DNA of 64,000 nt, from NCBI GenBank assembly GCA_020725525.1, contig DYEX01000127.1, positions 1 through 64,000 of the forward strand, in the 5' to 3' direction. The notes beneath the pieces are model-generated. The model was not told where the DNA came from. It was given only the letters and a program-made list of their open reading frames with translations, and did not search any database. Position numbers and translations under genes: made by a program. The DNA is from Desulfovirgula sp. (GTDB lineage: Bacteria; Bacillota; Desulfotomaculia; Desulfotomaculales; Desulfovirgulaceae). This document shows positions 45,738 to 55,184 of the stretch, one piece after another (within the stretch, counting starts at the first letter, position 1; every line of letters begins with the position of its first letter).

Positions 45738-46853
45738 GTGGGTCAGGGGGGAGGCGGTAACCTCATTGTAAAGGAGCAGATTTCCTCCCATCAGATGGCC
45801 ATGCTGCTCTTTACTCTGGTCGTTTCGACCATTGATGTTTTCGTGCCGGCGGTGGTGGCCAAAGTGGCCGGGCGGGATGCCTGGCTTTCGGTAATTCTCT
45901 CAGTCTTTTATGCTCTGATTACCTGGATGGTGGCCTTAGCCCTGGCCTCCCGTTTTCCAGACCAAACGGTGATTCATTATAGCAGACAAATTCTCGGCCG
46001 CTGGCTGGGAGGGGCTGTCGGATTGATTTTTATTATTTTTTTCTTTTTTGGGGGGGCAAGCGCCACCCGTATGATGGCCGATATCATGGCCACGGCCTTT
46101 ATGTCCTATACGCCTCTGGTGGTTTTTGCCGGCAGCCTGGTACTGGTGGCTGGATATGCCGTTTTCGGCGGTCTGGAAGTAATTGCCCGGGTAAACGAAA
46201 TGCTGCTTCCCCTGGGATTGGGGGTGCTGCTTTTTGTGGGTTTCGGTTCTTTGCCCAATGTGGATTTTGCCCGCTACCTGCCGGTATTGGAACGCGGCCT
46301 CGGCCCGGTCAATTGGGGAGGTATCATTATAGCAAGTACTATAGCTGAAATGGTTATAGTGCTGATGCTCTATCCCTGCGTAAATGACCAGCCCCGGGTC
46401 GGGATAAGCGGCTTATGGGCGATTCTGGGTTTAGGGGTGGCAATGCAAATTGGCGTGCTGGCCATCGGTCTTTTTAGCCCGGAGGTTACCGCCGTCATGA
46501 ACTTCCCGGCCCTGGAGATGGTGCGGTCCATCAAACTTGGTCACGCGATTACCCACCTGGATGTGGTGATCATGGCGGTTTGGATGGGAGGTATTTTTTT
46601 AAAGCTGGCCCTGATTTACTATGTGGTGGTTCTGGGACTGGCCCAGTGGCTGGGCCTGTCCAGTTACCGCCCCCTGGTGGCTCCGGTGGGAATTTGGATG
46701 GTTGTCTTTTCGTTGATGGGCTTTCATTCCTTAAGTGATTTTATTACCCTGGAGATGAAGGTTTTTCCCGGTGACTCTCTGTTTCATACATTGTTACTAC
46801 CCCTGTTTCTTTTGGTGGCGGCGTGGGTGCGGGGATTTCAACGTAAAAGGTAA
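45738..46853 (+). CDS. GerAB-family spore germination permease
   Basis: A ~371-residue membrane protein with about ten hydrophobic segments and the amino-acid-permease-type core of GerAB/YndE germinant receptors (KEQISSHQMAMLLFT start). It sits in the inner spore membrane with GerAA and GerAC subunits, none of which is next to it. GTG 45738 follows GAGGGGG. An ATT at 45765 after GGGGGGAGG aligns even better with the family start. The last 57 bp overlap the convergent flavoprotein gene. Confidence 0.75.
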   Translation: MGQGGGGNLIVKEQISSHQMAMLLFTLVVSTIDVFVPAVVAKVAGRDAWLSVILSVFYALITWMVALALASRFPDQTVIHYSRQILGRWLGGAVGLIFIIFFFFGGASATRMMADIMATAFMSYTPLVVFAGSLVLVAGYAVFGGLEVIARVNEMLLPLGLGVLLFVGFGSLPNVDFARYLPVLERGLGPVNWGGIIIASTIAEMVIVLMLYPCVNDQPRVGISGLWAILGLGVAMQIGVLAIGLFSPEVTAVMNFPALEMVRSIKLGHAITHLDVVIMAVWMGGIFLKLALIYYVVVLGLAQWLGLSSYRPLVAPVGIWMVVFSLMGFHSLSDFITLEMKVFPGDSLFHTLLLPLFLLVAAWVRGFQRKR

Positions 46854-47915
46854 TTTGTTCAACCTTGAAATAAGGCCATGGACGAAGGGAATTACGTCCA
46901 ATCCGGAATGATAAACCAGATGCTTTATGCCCGGCATTCCCAGAGCCCATACCAGGCGGTCCAGGTCGTGGTTGTCCAGCCTGTCCAGGCGGAAGCGCAG
47001 TTCGTTTAGCTCGTTGATACGCCGGATCAGGGGCGCGATCAACCTTTCATAATCCCCCTTACCGGCTATGGCCCGGGCAGCCAGTACTCCGCTGATCATT
47101 CCGGAAAAAAGGCCCAGGCCCAAAAGACTGCTGACAAAGCCGCCGCTGTTGCCCACCAGGAGGATGTTGCCCAGCTGATGACGGGTGGCCCGGCCGCAGT
47201 GAAATTCCTGATCATGGGTTTCCACAATGGGATAATGTAGTTTTTCGGATTCCAGAAAAAGTTCCCAGTAATCATCCATCTCCCTGGATTGAATGTCTCC
47301 AACCGCAAGGAGCATACAGGCCCGGCCCCGGTCAAAAGGGGTCAGGAGGCCATATCCGTGCCCGGCGTAACGGGTATCCCAGAACATATGAGAGGTGTGG
47401 GGATCAAACTGTCCCAGTACCGTGGCTCCCCTAATGGCTACGTTAGAAAATTCCTGCCACAAGCCTAACTGGCGGGCGGGTTTGCTGTCTCCCGTGGCGG
47501 CCACCACCCAGTCAAATTCCCGGGCCAGAGCCAGCGGATCGGCAATGGTCTGGAGAATGAACGGGACGGTAAGCCGGGCCGCCAGCTGGTTTTCCAGGGA
47601 GAGGGGGGAGCGTCCCCGGTGAACGAAGTAACCCAGGCACCGGGCCTGGATGACCGACCGGTGGCTGTGGCTGTGCATGACGATGGTGCGCAGAGGCCCC
47701 AGGGAGGTAACTGGGAGGTGGCAACAACGAGTCAGATAGGCCAGCTGGTCCTTGACCGGGCGCCAGGCCAGGTGCATAAGTATATCCACCCGTTCTACCG
47801 GCAGACCAATGCGGTGGTAACGTTCAAAAATAACCGGTTTTATACCCAGCCTTTGCAATTCCAGGGCGCAGGCCAGACCGCTGGGCCCGGCGCCGATAAT
47901 GGCCACGCGCAACAT
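46797..47915 (-). CDS. FAD-dependent oxidoreductase, geranylgeranyl-reductase-like (paralogue 2)
   Basis: A 372-residue flavoprotein with IGAGPSGLACALELQ at the N-terminus and VGNSGGFVSSLLGLG, clearly paralogous to the protein at 44.5-45.6 kb. ATG follows GGGAGATG. Its 3' end overlaps the GerAB gene by 57 bp tail to tail. The conserved pair around a germination permease hints at a sporulation or membrane-lipid role, which is inference only. Confidence 0.75.
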   Translation of the reverse strand: MLRVAIIGAGPSGLACALELQRLGIKPVIFERYHRIGLPVERVDILMHLAWRPVKDQLAYLTRCCHLPVTSLGPLRTIVMHSHSHRSVIQARCLGYFVHRGRSPLSLENQLAARLTVPFILQTIADPLALAREFDWVVAATGDSKPARQLGLWQEFSNVAIRGATVLGQFDPHTSHMFWDTRYAGHGYGLLTPFDRGRACMLLAVGDIQSREMDDYWELFLESEKLHYPIVETHDQEFHCGRATRHQLGNILLVGNSGGFVSSLLGLGLFSGMISGVLAARAIAGKGDYERLIAPLIRRINELNELRFRLDRLDNHDLDRLVWALGMPGIKHLVYHSGLDVIPFVHGLISRLNKLPFTLKSPHPRRHQKKQG

Positions 47916-48128
47916 CGATCATCTCCCAAATGTTATTGTAATACCTGGGGATCAAGCCATAAAAATACAAATTTGCGACTTTTTCATTCACTATACTCAT
48001 AGTGTTCGTTGCGGCAGGGGATATTATGATATTGAAGGCGAGATTAAAATTTCCTCAAAACGGGGTCGAGTGTGCGGGAAGGCGGGTAGACAGCAAAAAA
48101 TGAAAGATGCCCGAGGAGGCAGTCAACC

Positions 48129-48569
48129 GTGCCCTGGCTAATAACCTTTGTGATCAGCTGGCTGGTTTTTTTGGTCCTGGCAGACCGCCGGGGGTATGTG
48201 CCCCTTTTGATGGGGGGGGTGGCGGCTGTGGTTTTTCAGCTTTTCACTGATCTTTTAGGCCACCACCTGAACCTGTACCAGGTATCTGAACTCATGTTAC
48301 CCATCTTTGAATCCTCTGCGTTTTTTACCTTTGGCCCGGTATTTACCATGGGAGCTCTTTTCGGACAGTATCTTCCTTCTACCCGCTTGCTCCAGGGACT
48401 GCACATCCTGGCTTTTTCCGGCCTTTTCCTGTTAGAAGAACATATGTACCTGCTGGCCGGCGTCCTGGAGTACGTCCACTGGAGTCACACTGCCAGTTTA
48501 CTGGTAGATCTGCTGGCCTTTGTCAGCCTGGCCTGGGTGGTGGAGAGCCAGCGGTTGGGCTGGCGTTAG
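48129..48569 (+). CDS. Small integral membrane protein, CBO0543-like
   Basis: A 146-residue protein with about four membrane helices, several histidines and acidic residues in or near helices (LGHHLNLYQVSE, EEHMYLLAGVLEYVHWSH). It resembles the CBO0543 family of sporeformer membrane proteins of unknown function. GTG start after GAGGAGG. Confidence 0.65.
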   Translation: MPWLITFVISWLVFLVLADRRGYVPLLMGGVAAVVFQLFTDLLGHHLNLYQVSELMLPIFESSAFFTFGPVFTMGALFGQYLPSTRLLQGLHILAFSGLFLLEEHMYLLAGVLEYVHWSHTASLLVDLLAFVSLAWVVESQRLGWR

Positions 48570-48718
48570 CTCCACCAATGCGGCGCTCCCAAAAGCCGCT
48601 GGTTCCCCGTGGACACCAGGGCGAGCCCGGTGCTGGGCGTGGCTTTCTGATTACGCGACGGGAATAGCCGAAACAACTTTGGTCACCGATTTGCATTGGG
48701 GGATATTGGGGGATAGTG

Positions 48719-48814
48719 ATGCTGGTCAATCTTTTTACCTTTACCGTTTTTTCTTTGGGAGTGGCCCTGGCAGTAGTGCTGTGGCTGCTGGTAATCAAAA
48801 AAATTCAATATTAA
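48719..48814 (+). CDS. 31-residue single-helix membrane peptide
   Basis: ATG 48719 is preceded by GGGGGATAGTG and encodes MLVNLFTFTVFSLGVALAVV continuing to a short basic tail (IKKIQY). It is one strong transmembrane helix. Such miniproteins are common near sporulation or respiratory genes, but coding is supported only by the ribosome-binding site and the helix. Confidence 0.45.
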   Translation: MLVNLFTFTVFSLGVALAVVLWLLVIKKIQY

Positions 48815-48846
48815 TGGTGTTTCCCACAAGGATGCAGCTGGTGGGG

Positions 48847-49101
48847 TTACAGCCGGAAACGCGGATGGGCCTCCAGCCCGGGCAGGATTTTGTTTACGGG
48901 AAAAGGATTGGATTCCAGGGCGATTATTTCCGTGCGCAAGGCCAGCACATGCTGGGCTTCTTCATCCCTTAAACGTCTAAAAAGTTCCCGGGCTACCGGA
49001 TTGACCATCATGAGCATTTGTTCGTTGTAAAAGGTCTGGCTCCACATCTTGTCGGCCAGGACATCGTACAGCAAATCCAGCTTGTTCACTGCTTTTGGCA
49101 C
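48847..49101 (-). CDS. Small ferritin-like helical protein (84 aa)
   Basis: A helical protein with FYNEQMLMMVNPVARELFRR and RDEEAQHVLALRTEI; the E-E-x2-H pattern is typical of rubrerythrin/ferritin-like helices. Too short to form a complete four-helix bundle alone. The next gene on the same strand is also ferritin-like, so the two may form a heteromer or be halves of a split ancestor. Confidence 0.6.
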   Translation of the reverse strand: MPKAVNKLDLLYDVLADKMWSQTFYNEQMLMMVNPVARELFRRLRDEEAQHVLALRTEIIALESNPFPVNKILPGLEAHPRFRL

Positions 49102-49102
49102 C

Positions 49103-49309
49103 TCAACGGATGTTAAAATTCTTCATTTCCGTCTTGAGCATCGCAATATGCCGGCGGCCGGCCACGGCAAAGCTGCCGAAGAGATTCTTTAACTTTTTAT
49201 CCCGGGCATTGCGGGCCAGAAAGGCATATTTGGCCTGCCGGTGTTGCTCCATGTCCAGGGCCAGTTTGAGGGCATTATTAAGGATTTCCTGTTCGCTTAG
49301 AAGAGACAA
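49103..49309 (-). CDS. Small ferritin-like helical protein (about 68 aa)
   Basis: Two predicted helices (SEQEILNNALKLALDMEQHR, GSFAVAGRRHIAMLKTEM) with E and H at ferritin-like positions. The start is set at TTG 49309 because GAGGTGG lies 6 bp upstream; a TTG at 49324 overlaps that site. It lies one base before the next gene, and the two are likely cotranscribed. Confidence 0.6.
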   Translation of the reverse strand: MSLLSEQEILNNALKLALDMEQHRQAKYAFLARNARDKKLKNLFGSFAVAGRRHIAMLKTEMKNFNIR

Positions 49310-49424
49310 CCAGAACCACCTCAATATTTAGTATTTACGCTTAAAATCCCGGTTATGCGATGCTGTCCCTTGACCTGTTATCTGAAAGAACGGCCGGGTG
49401 ATGTTTACCCGGCCCGTTACTGGT

Positions 49425-49703
49425 TCACTTCAAGCAATTCAAGACTTTCATTAAATCTTTAACCAGTTCATTGGTTACGGTGTAACAGATTTCCGTTCCT
49501 CTGCGCCGGCCCTGAATGATTCCCCGGGATTTGAGAATGCCCAGATGTTGGGAGACGGTCGATTGTGGTAAATCCAGGCATGTGCGCATTTTGGTCACGT
49601 TACATTCATTATTGATCAGCCCGTCTACGATACATAACCGGATGGGATGGGCCAGGGCTTTTAGAAGCTCGGCTTTTTCTTCATATTGCTGAATATTTCC
49701 CAT
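49425..49703 (-). CDS. ArsR-family winged-helix repressor
   Basis: A 92-residue ArsR protein: ALAHPIRLCIVDGL, then the recognition region CLDLPQSTVSQHLGILKSRG. Cysteines at NECNV and RTCLDL could serve metal or redox sensing, but the classic ELCVCDL motif is absent. A palindrome (AATCGT...ACGATT) upstream is a likely operator. Confidence 0.88.
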   Translation of the reverse strand: MGNIQQYEEKAELLKALAHPIRLCIVDGLINNECNVTKMRTCLDLPQSTVSQHLGILKSRGIIQGRRRGTEICYTVTNELVKDLMKVLNCLK

Positions 49704-49723
49704 AATACCACCTGCTATCGTAT

Positions 49724-49741
49724 AATCGTTATATTACGATT
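49724..49741 (-). promoter_or_regulatory. Candidate ArsR operator
   Basis: AATCGT-N6-ACGATT, a perfect inverted repeat 20 bp upstream of the ArsR start, in AT-rich DNA typical of the family's autoregulatory sites. Confidence 0.6.
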
Positions 49742-49923
49742 TTAGACCCCACTTTCTGGTGCTGTCAATGACTTCTTTGGTGGGCCAATATTTTCTATGC
49801 GTTAAAAAGGAAAGTAAGGGAGAAAGGCGAATAGTAGGTAAGGTTGGAATGAAGGCTAAATACAAACCCCTGTTGGACAGCCGTGTGCTTTCTACCGGGG
49901 AATACTACTATGGAGGTCTTGTC

Positions 49924-50709
49924 ATGGCTGTACGCATAGCCATCATTGGCGGGACGGGAGTGTACGATCCCAATATTTTAAGCGATGTTCGCCAAAAACG
50001 CCTGGAAACCCCCTTTGGTCCGGCCTGGGTAAAAATCGGTACCTACCGGGGCAGGGAGGTGGCCTTTATGGCCCGGCACGGGGAAGACCACTCGGTGCCC
50101 CCCCACCTGGTTAACTACCGGGCCAACATTTGGGGTCTCAGGCAGCTGGGGGTGAAAAACGTCTTTGCCACGGCTGCCGTGGGTTCTTTGAATCTGGAGA
50201 TGAAGCCCAGGCAGTTTGTTTTTGTCGACCAGTTCCTGGATTTTACCAGATCCCGGGTCCAGACTTTTGTAGAAAAAGGGGTAGTGCACCTGGATATGAC
50301 TGACCCCTATTGCCCGGAATTGCGGATGACGCTGGCCCGGGCCGCACAGGAGCTGGAACTGGAGCATCATGCCAGAGGTACCTATGTTTGTACCGAGGGG
50401 CCGCGGTTTGAAACCCCGGCCGAGATCCGCATGTTCCGGCAGCTGGGCGGGGATCTGGTGGGCATGACCAGTGTGCCCGAGGTGGTCCTGGCCCGGGAGG
50501 CGGGTATGTGTTACGCCACCATTGCCATGGTGACCAATTTTGCTGCAGGTATTTCGCCCACCCGTCTCTCCCACCAGGAAGTGGTGGACGTGATGGCCGA
50601 AAATGTGGGTAACCTGCGCCGGCTGGTTATGCGGGCCATTGAACTTTTAGACCCGGAGCGTACCTGCCTGTGTCATGACTCACCGCTGGATCCTTCGGCC
50701 GTGAAATAA
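49924..50709 (+). CDS. mtnP: Methylthioadenosine/methylthioinosine phosphorylase
   Basis: A 261-residue purine-nucleoside phosphorylase-family protein: [23 protein letters not shown] and [16 protein letters not shown]. With an MtaD deaminase in the same operon the substrate may be 5'-methylthioinosine rather than methylthioadenosine. ATG 49924 follows TGGAGG; the open frame upstream is not homologous. Confidence 0.88.
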   Translation: MAVRIAIIGGTGVYDPNILSDVRQKRLETPFGPAWVKIGTYRGREVAFMARHGEDHSVPPHLVNYRANIWGLRQLGVKNVFATAAVGSLNLEMKPRQFVFVDQFLDFTRSRVQTFVEKGVVHLDMTDPYCPELRMTLARAAQELELEHHARGTYVCTEGPRFETPAEIRMFRQLGGDLVGMTSVPEVVLAREAGMCYATIAMVTNFAAGISPTRLSHQEVVDVMAENVGNLRRLVMRAIELLDPERTCLCHDSPLDPSAVK

Positions 50710-51788
50710 TGGAAGGGGTGGGCACCTTGGACACCATGCGCTGGGAGAACGGGACGCTGGTGCTCCTGGATCAAACAAAATTGCCCGGTATGGTGGAATA
50801 TATCCACTGCCGGGATCACGAAACTGTAGCTGAAGCCATTCGTAGCTTGCGGGTGCGGGGGGCGCCGGCCATCGGGGCGGCGGCGGCCTACGGCCTGGTG
50901 CTGGGGGTGCTGGCAGCGGGGGCAGGGAGCCGCGAGGAGCTGATTGCCAGGAGCCGGGAGGTAGCCGCTGCTCTTGCCTCCACCCGGCCCACGGCCGTCA
51001 ACCTCACCTGGGCCTTAAACCGCCTGCTCACTCGCCTGGAGGCTTCACCGGCTACGGACCCGGAAGAATTAATGGAGCTTTTAATAAACGAAGCCCACGC
51101 CATTTACCGGGAGGATCTGGAGGGCAATAAGCGCATCGGGCAATTTGGCCAGGAGTTAATCCCCCACGGGGCGAGAATTCTTACCCATTGCAATGCCGGC
51201 GCCCTGGCCACGGCCGGTTACGGCACTGCCCTGGGGGTGATCCGGGCCGCCCACGAAGCTGGAAAACAGGTGAGCGTTTATGCCGGTGAGACCCGGCCCC
51301 TGTTGCAGGGAGCACGCCTTACCACCTGGGAGTTGATTCAGGATAATATACCGGTTACCCTGATCACCGATAATATGGCCGCTTATCTTATGGCCCGGGG
51401 CATGGTGGACCTGGTGGTGGTGGGGGCGGACCGCATTGCGGCCAACGGGGACGTGGCCAACAAAATCGGCACCTACGGCCTGGCCGTACTGGCTAAAGAA
51501 CACGGCCTGCCCTTTTATGTGGCTGCCCCCCTGTCCACCATAGACCTTTCCCTGGCCGGTGGTGAGGATATTCCCATTGAGGAGCGGGAGCCGGAAGAAG
51601 TGACCCACCTGGCCGGTGTACCGGTGGCTCCCGCCGGTGTTAAGGTGTGGAACCCCGCCTTTGATGTTACCCCGGCCCGGCTGGTTACGGCCATTGTTAC
51701 CGACCGGGGGGTGGCCCGGCCGCCCTACGGGGAAAGTCTTGCGCAGTTGGTACGGGGTAATGGTGTTGTTCCATCGGTGGAAACATAA
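50709..51788 (+). CDS. mtnA: Methylthioribose-1-phosphate isomerase
   Basis: A 359-residue eIF2B-like isomerase with [13 protein letters not shown], the catalytic Cys region [14 protein letters not shown], and the Asp region [19 protein letters not shown]. It converts methylthioribose-1-phosphate, and probably 5-deoxyribose-1-phosphate, to the ribulose form. Overlaps mtnP by one base. Confidence 0.93.
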   Translation: MEGVGTLDTMRWENGTLVLLDQTKLPGMVEYIHCRDHETVAEAIRSLRVRGAPAIGAAAAYGLVLGVLAAGAGSREELIARSREVAAALASTRPTAVNLTWALNRLLTRLEASPATDPEELMELLINEAHAIYREDLEGNKRIGQFGQELIPHGARILTHCNAGALATAGYGTALGVIRAAHEAGKQVSVYAGETRPLLQGARLTTWELIQDNIPVTLITDNMAAYLMARGMVDLVVVGADRIAANGDVANKIGTYGLAVLAKEHGLPFYVAAPLSTIDLSLAGGEDIPIEEREPEEVTHLAGVPVAPAGVKVWNPAFDVTPARLVTAIVTDRGVARPPYGESLAQLVRGNGVVPSVET

Positions 51789-51810
51789 ACTTTCTAAGGA
51801 GAGCAGGAAA

Positions 51811-53064
51811 ATGCAGGATTATATAGTGCGTGATATTAACCTGGCTTCCGGGGGTAGACTGAAGATAGACTGGGTGCGCGCCCACATGCCGGTTCTAAAT
51901 GCCATCCGGGAGGAATTCGAAAGGGAAAAGCCCTTTGCTGGAGTGCGGGTGGCCATGAGCATTCACCTGGAAGCCAAAACGGCTTACCTGGCCGAGGTAC
52001 TCAAAGCCGGCGGGGCACAGGTGGCCATTTCCGGGTCCAATCCCCTCTCTACGCAGGACGACGTGGCTGCGGCCCTGGCGGCGGCAGGTATCCATGTCTA
52101 TGCCTGGCATGGCGCCACCGACCGGGAATATATAGATCACCTGATTAAGGTACTGGAAATTCGCCCCCACGTGGTTATTGATGACGGCGGTGACCTGGTT
52201 CACCTGCTGCACACCAGCTGTCGTGAACTGGCCTCCGGGGTGGTGGGGGGATGCGAGGAAACCACCACCGGGGTATCCCGCCTGAAAGCCATGGAGCGGG
52301 AAGGAAAACTCCTTTTCCCCATGATTGCCGTCAACGATGCCCGGTGTAAGTTCCTTTTTGATAACCGCTACGGGACCGGGGAATCGGTATGGGCCGGTAT
52401 CATGCGCACCACCAATTTGCTGGTGGCCGGTAAGACGGTGGTGGTGCTCGGTTACGGCTGGTGCGGCAGGGGGGTGGCCATGCGTGCCGCCGGGTTGGGC
52501 GCCAGAGTAGTGGTCTGTGAGGTGGACCCGGTCAGGGCCCTGGAGGCATATATGGACGGCTACCTGGTGATGAAAAGCGAGCAGGCTGCCGGGGTCGGGG
52601 ATATCTTCATCACCGTTACCGGCTGTCGCGATGTTTTAAGGGGCAGGCACTTCCGGCGCATGAAGGACGGGGCCATTCTCGCCAATGCCGGCCACTTTGA
52701 CGTGGAGATCAACAAGCCCGAGCTGGCCGCAGCGGCCGTCTCCCGCCGGGTGGTGCGGCAGAACATCGAAGAATTCACCCTGCCCGGCGGGCGGCGCATT
52801 TACCTCCTGGGGGAGGGGCGCCTGGTGAATCTGGCCGCCGGGGACGGTCATCCGGCAGAGATCATGGACATGTCCTTTGCCCTGCAGGCCCTGTCCGCCC
52901 GCTATATTTGGCAAAATAAAGACCGCCTGGCGCCCCGTCTATACCTGGTACCGGCTGAGTTGGACCGGCAGGTGGCGGAACTGAAACTTTCTTCCCTGGG
53001 CATTGAAATTGACCGGTTGACACCGGACCAGGAGGCCTATATCCAGAGCTGGCAAGTTGAATGA
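51811..53064 (+). CDS. ahcY: Adenosylhomocysteinase (or S-inosylhomocysteine hydrolase)
   Basis: A 417-residue NAD-dependent hydrolase with the nucleotide motif [15 protein letters not shown] and substrate residues in [11 protein letters not shown] and [10 protein letters not shown]. It regenerates homocysteine from S-adenosylhomocysteine. Because MtaD-type deaminases also act on S-adenosylhomocysteine, the physiological substrate may be the inosyl form, as known in some archaea. ATG after AAGGAGAGCAGG. Confidence 0.92.
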   Translation: MQDYIVRDINLASGGRLKIDWVRAHMPVLNAIREEFEREKPFAGVRVAMSIHLEAKTAYLAEVLKAGGAQVAISGSNPLSTQDDVAAALAAAGIHVYAWHGATDREYIDHLIKVLEIRPHVVIDDGGDLVHLLHTSCRELASGVVGGCEETTTGVSRLKAMEREGKLLFPMIAVNDARCKFLFDNRYGTGESVWAGIMRTTNLLVAGKTVVVLGYGWCGRGVAMRAAGLGARVVVCEVDPVRALEAYMDGYLVMKSEQAAGVGDIFITVTGCRDVLRGRHFRRMKDGAILANAGHFDVEINKPELAAAAVSRRVVRQNIEEFTLPGGRRIYLLGEGRLVNLAAGDGHPAEIMDMSFALQALSARYIWQNKDRLAPRLYLVPAELDRQVAELKLSSLGIEIDRLTPDQEAYIQSWQVE

Positions 53065-53104
53065 ACTCAAGGACCGTCCAGTTAGGGGGAGGAATTGGTT
53101 TTTC

Positions 53105-53788
53105 ATGACGGTGGCAGCGGAAAAGTACAAAGAACAGGTATATAAAATGGGCCTGCGCATGGCCACCAGCGGGCTGGTGACGGGTACCTGGGGCAATCTT
53201 TCCGCCCGGGTTCCCAGGGAAAACCTGGTGGTAATTACGCCCAGCGGCTTACCCTATGCCACCATGCAGGCCCGGGACATGGTGGTTATGGACATGAACG
53301 GCCGGGTGGTGGAGGGAGAGCGGCGCCCCTCCACGGAATTCCAGCTGCACCTGGCCATTTACCGCGCCCGTCCCGACGTCTATGCCGTGATGCACACCCA
53401 CAGTGTTTTTGCCAGCGCCCTGGCCGTGGCCCGCAAGCCTATCCCTCCTATTTTGGAGGACCTGGCCCAGACGGTGGGCGATGGTGTGCCCGTGGCCAGC
53501 TATGCCCGGGCTGGTACGGAGGAACTGGCCCGGGCGGCAGTGGAGGCTCTGGGAAACCGGGGGGCGGTACTGCTGGCCAACCACGGCGTTGTCGGAGTCG
53601 GGCGCAACCTGGAAGAAGCATTTATGGTCTGCCAGATAGTGGAGAAATCGGCCAAAGTTTATGTCTGGGCCGATCTGGTGGGAAAGCCCGCCATCTTACC
53701 GCCGGACGAGGTGCAGGCATTGAGGGATTCTTACCTGAACAGTTACAGCCAGGCCGCCATACGGAATTACGCCGTGAACGACCGGTAA
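53105..53788 (+). CDS. Class II aldolase (MtnB/FucA-like)
   Basis: A 227-residue class II aldolase/adducin protein. Metal ligands are visible in HTHSVFAS and the later His of LANHGVVGVG, and the catalytic acid in RRPSTEFQLH. Within this operon it should cleave 5-(methylthio)ribulose-1-phosphate or 5-deoxyribulose-1-phosphate to dihydroxyacetone phosphate and an aldehyde. A dehydratase (MtnB) is the alternative, but no downstream salvage genes are present. Confidence 0.82.
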   Translation: MTVAAEKYKEQVYKMGLRMATSGLVTGTWGNLSARVPRENLVVITPSGLPYATMQARDMVVMDMNGRVVEGERRPSTEFQLHLAIYRARPDVYAVMHTHSVFASALAVARKPIPPILEDLAQTVGDGVPVASYARAGTEELARAAVEALGNRGAVLLANHGVVGVGRNLEEAFMVCQIVEKSAKVYVWADLVGKPAILPPDEVQALRDSYLNSYSQAAIRNYAVNDR

Positions 53789-53869
53789 GGTATGGCCGGC
53801 CTGCCGGGACGGTATCAAGTTCTGCCCGCGAAAGTTTAGAAAAGTTTTTGGGGTTTGGAGGAGTTAATA

Positions 53870-55171
53870 ATGGGTATGTTGATCCGCGGAGCCGCCGTGC
53901 TGACCATGGAAAAACCTGAGTCTCTGTTGCCAAACGGGGAAATAATTGTTGAGGGGCAGTATATTACCCATGTAGGTCCGGCCGGGAGCGTTTCCCCGGA
54001 GCGCACCTTCGACCGGGTAATCGACGCCCGGGGTATGCTGGCCATGCCGGGCTTCGTGAACTGCCATACCCACGCGGCCATGACTTTATTTCGCGGTTAT
54101 GCCGACGACCTGCCCTTAATGCAGTGGCTGCAGGAGAAAATCTGGCCTGTGGAAGAACGGCTCGAGCCCGAAGATGTTTACTGGGGTACCATGCTGTGCT
54201 GCCTGGAAATGATCCGGTCCGGGACCACTACCTTTGCCGATATGTACTTCCATATGGACGAGGCAGCCCGGGCGGTGGAAAAGGCGGGCTTACGGGCCAG
54301 CCTGTCCCGGGGGATGATTGGGCTTTCCCCTGGGGCGGGGGAGGCCCTGGATTACAGCCGCCGTTTTATCCGTGACTGGCATGGCCGGGCCGGGGGGCGC
54401 ATTACCACCATGCTGGGACCCCATGCCCCCTATACCTGCCCGCCCGATTTTTTGCACCGGGTTATGGAAGTGGCGGCCGATTTAAAGGTGGGAATCCACA
54501 TCCACATTGCGGAAACCCGGGCTGAGATCGAGGAAATACGTCAGAAATACGGCAAAACACCTGTTGTGCTCATGGATGAGGTGGGCCTGTTTGAGTTTCC
54601 CGTGCTGGCTGCCCATTGCGTCCATCTCGATGAAAACGACATCCGCATTCTGGCCGAAAAGAAGGTGGGTATAGCCCATAACCCTGAAAGCAATATGAAA
54701 CTGGCCAGCGGTATTGCCCCGGTGACCCGTTTGCTGGCCGCCGGAGCGCTGGTGGGCCTGGGCACCGACGGGGCGGCCAGCAACAATAACCTGGATATGA
54801 TGGAAGAGATGCGTTCTGCGGCGCTGCTCCAGAAGGTGGCCGCCATGGATCCCACGGCCCTGGCTGCCTTTGATGCCCTGTCCATGGCCACGGCAAACGG
54901 TGCCCGGGTGCTGGGACTTCATGATGTGGGCCTGCTTAAACCCGGTTATAAAGCGGATATTATTTTAATTAACCTTGACCAACCCCATTTCTACCCGAAG
55001 CATGACCTGGTGGCCCACCTGGTTTACGCAGCCCGTTCGGCGGATGTGGAAACGGTCATCATAGACGGCCGGGTGGTTATGGAGAAAAGACAGGTGCTGA
55101 CCATGGACGAGGAAGAGGTATACCATGAAGTGCAGAAACGTTCCCAGAGGCTGGTGGGGACAGGTCTTTAA
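53870..55171 (+). CDS. mtaD: 5-methylthioadenosine/S-adenosylhomocysteine deaminase
   Basis: A 433-residue amidohydrolase with metal ligands in NCHTHAAMT, HIHIAETRAE and GTDGAASNNN, and the conserved HDENDIRILAEKKVGIAHNP stretch. It converts adenine nucleosides (methylthioadenosine, S-adenosylhomocysteine, 5'-deoxyadenosine) to inosine forms. ATG 53870 after GGAGGAG. It completes the operon. Confidence 0.92.
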   Translation: MGMLIRGAAVLTMEKPESLLPNGEIIVEGQYITHVGPAGSVSPERTFDRVIDARGMLAMPGFVNCHTHAAMTLFRGYADDLPLMQWLQEKIWPVEERLEPEDVYWGTMLCCLEMIRSGTTTFADMYFHMDEAARAVEKAGLRASLSRGMIGLSPGAGEALDYSRRFIRDWHGRAGGRITTMLGPHAPYTCPPDFLHRVMEVAADLKVGIHIHIAETRAEIEEIRQKYGKTPVVLMDEVGLFEFPVLAAHCVHLDENDIRILAEKKVGIAHNPESNMKLASGIAPVTRLLAAGALVGLGTDGAASNNNLDMMEEMRSAALLQKVAAMDPTALAAFDALSMATANGARVLGLHDVGLLKPGYKADIILINLDQPHFYPKHDLVAHLVYAARSADVETVIIDGRVVMEKRQVLTMDEEEVYHEVQKRSQRLVGTGL

Positions 55172-55184
55172 ATTACGGAGCAGG

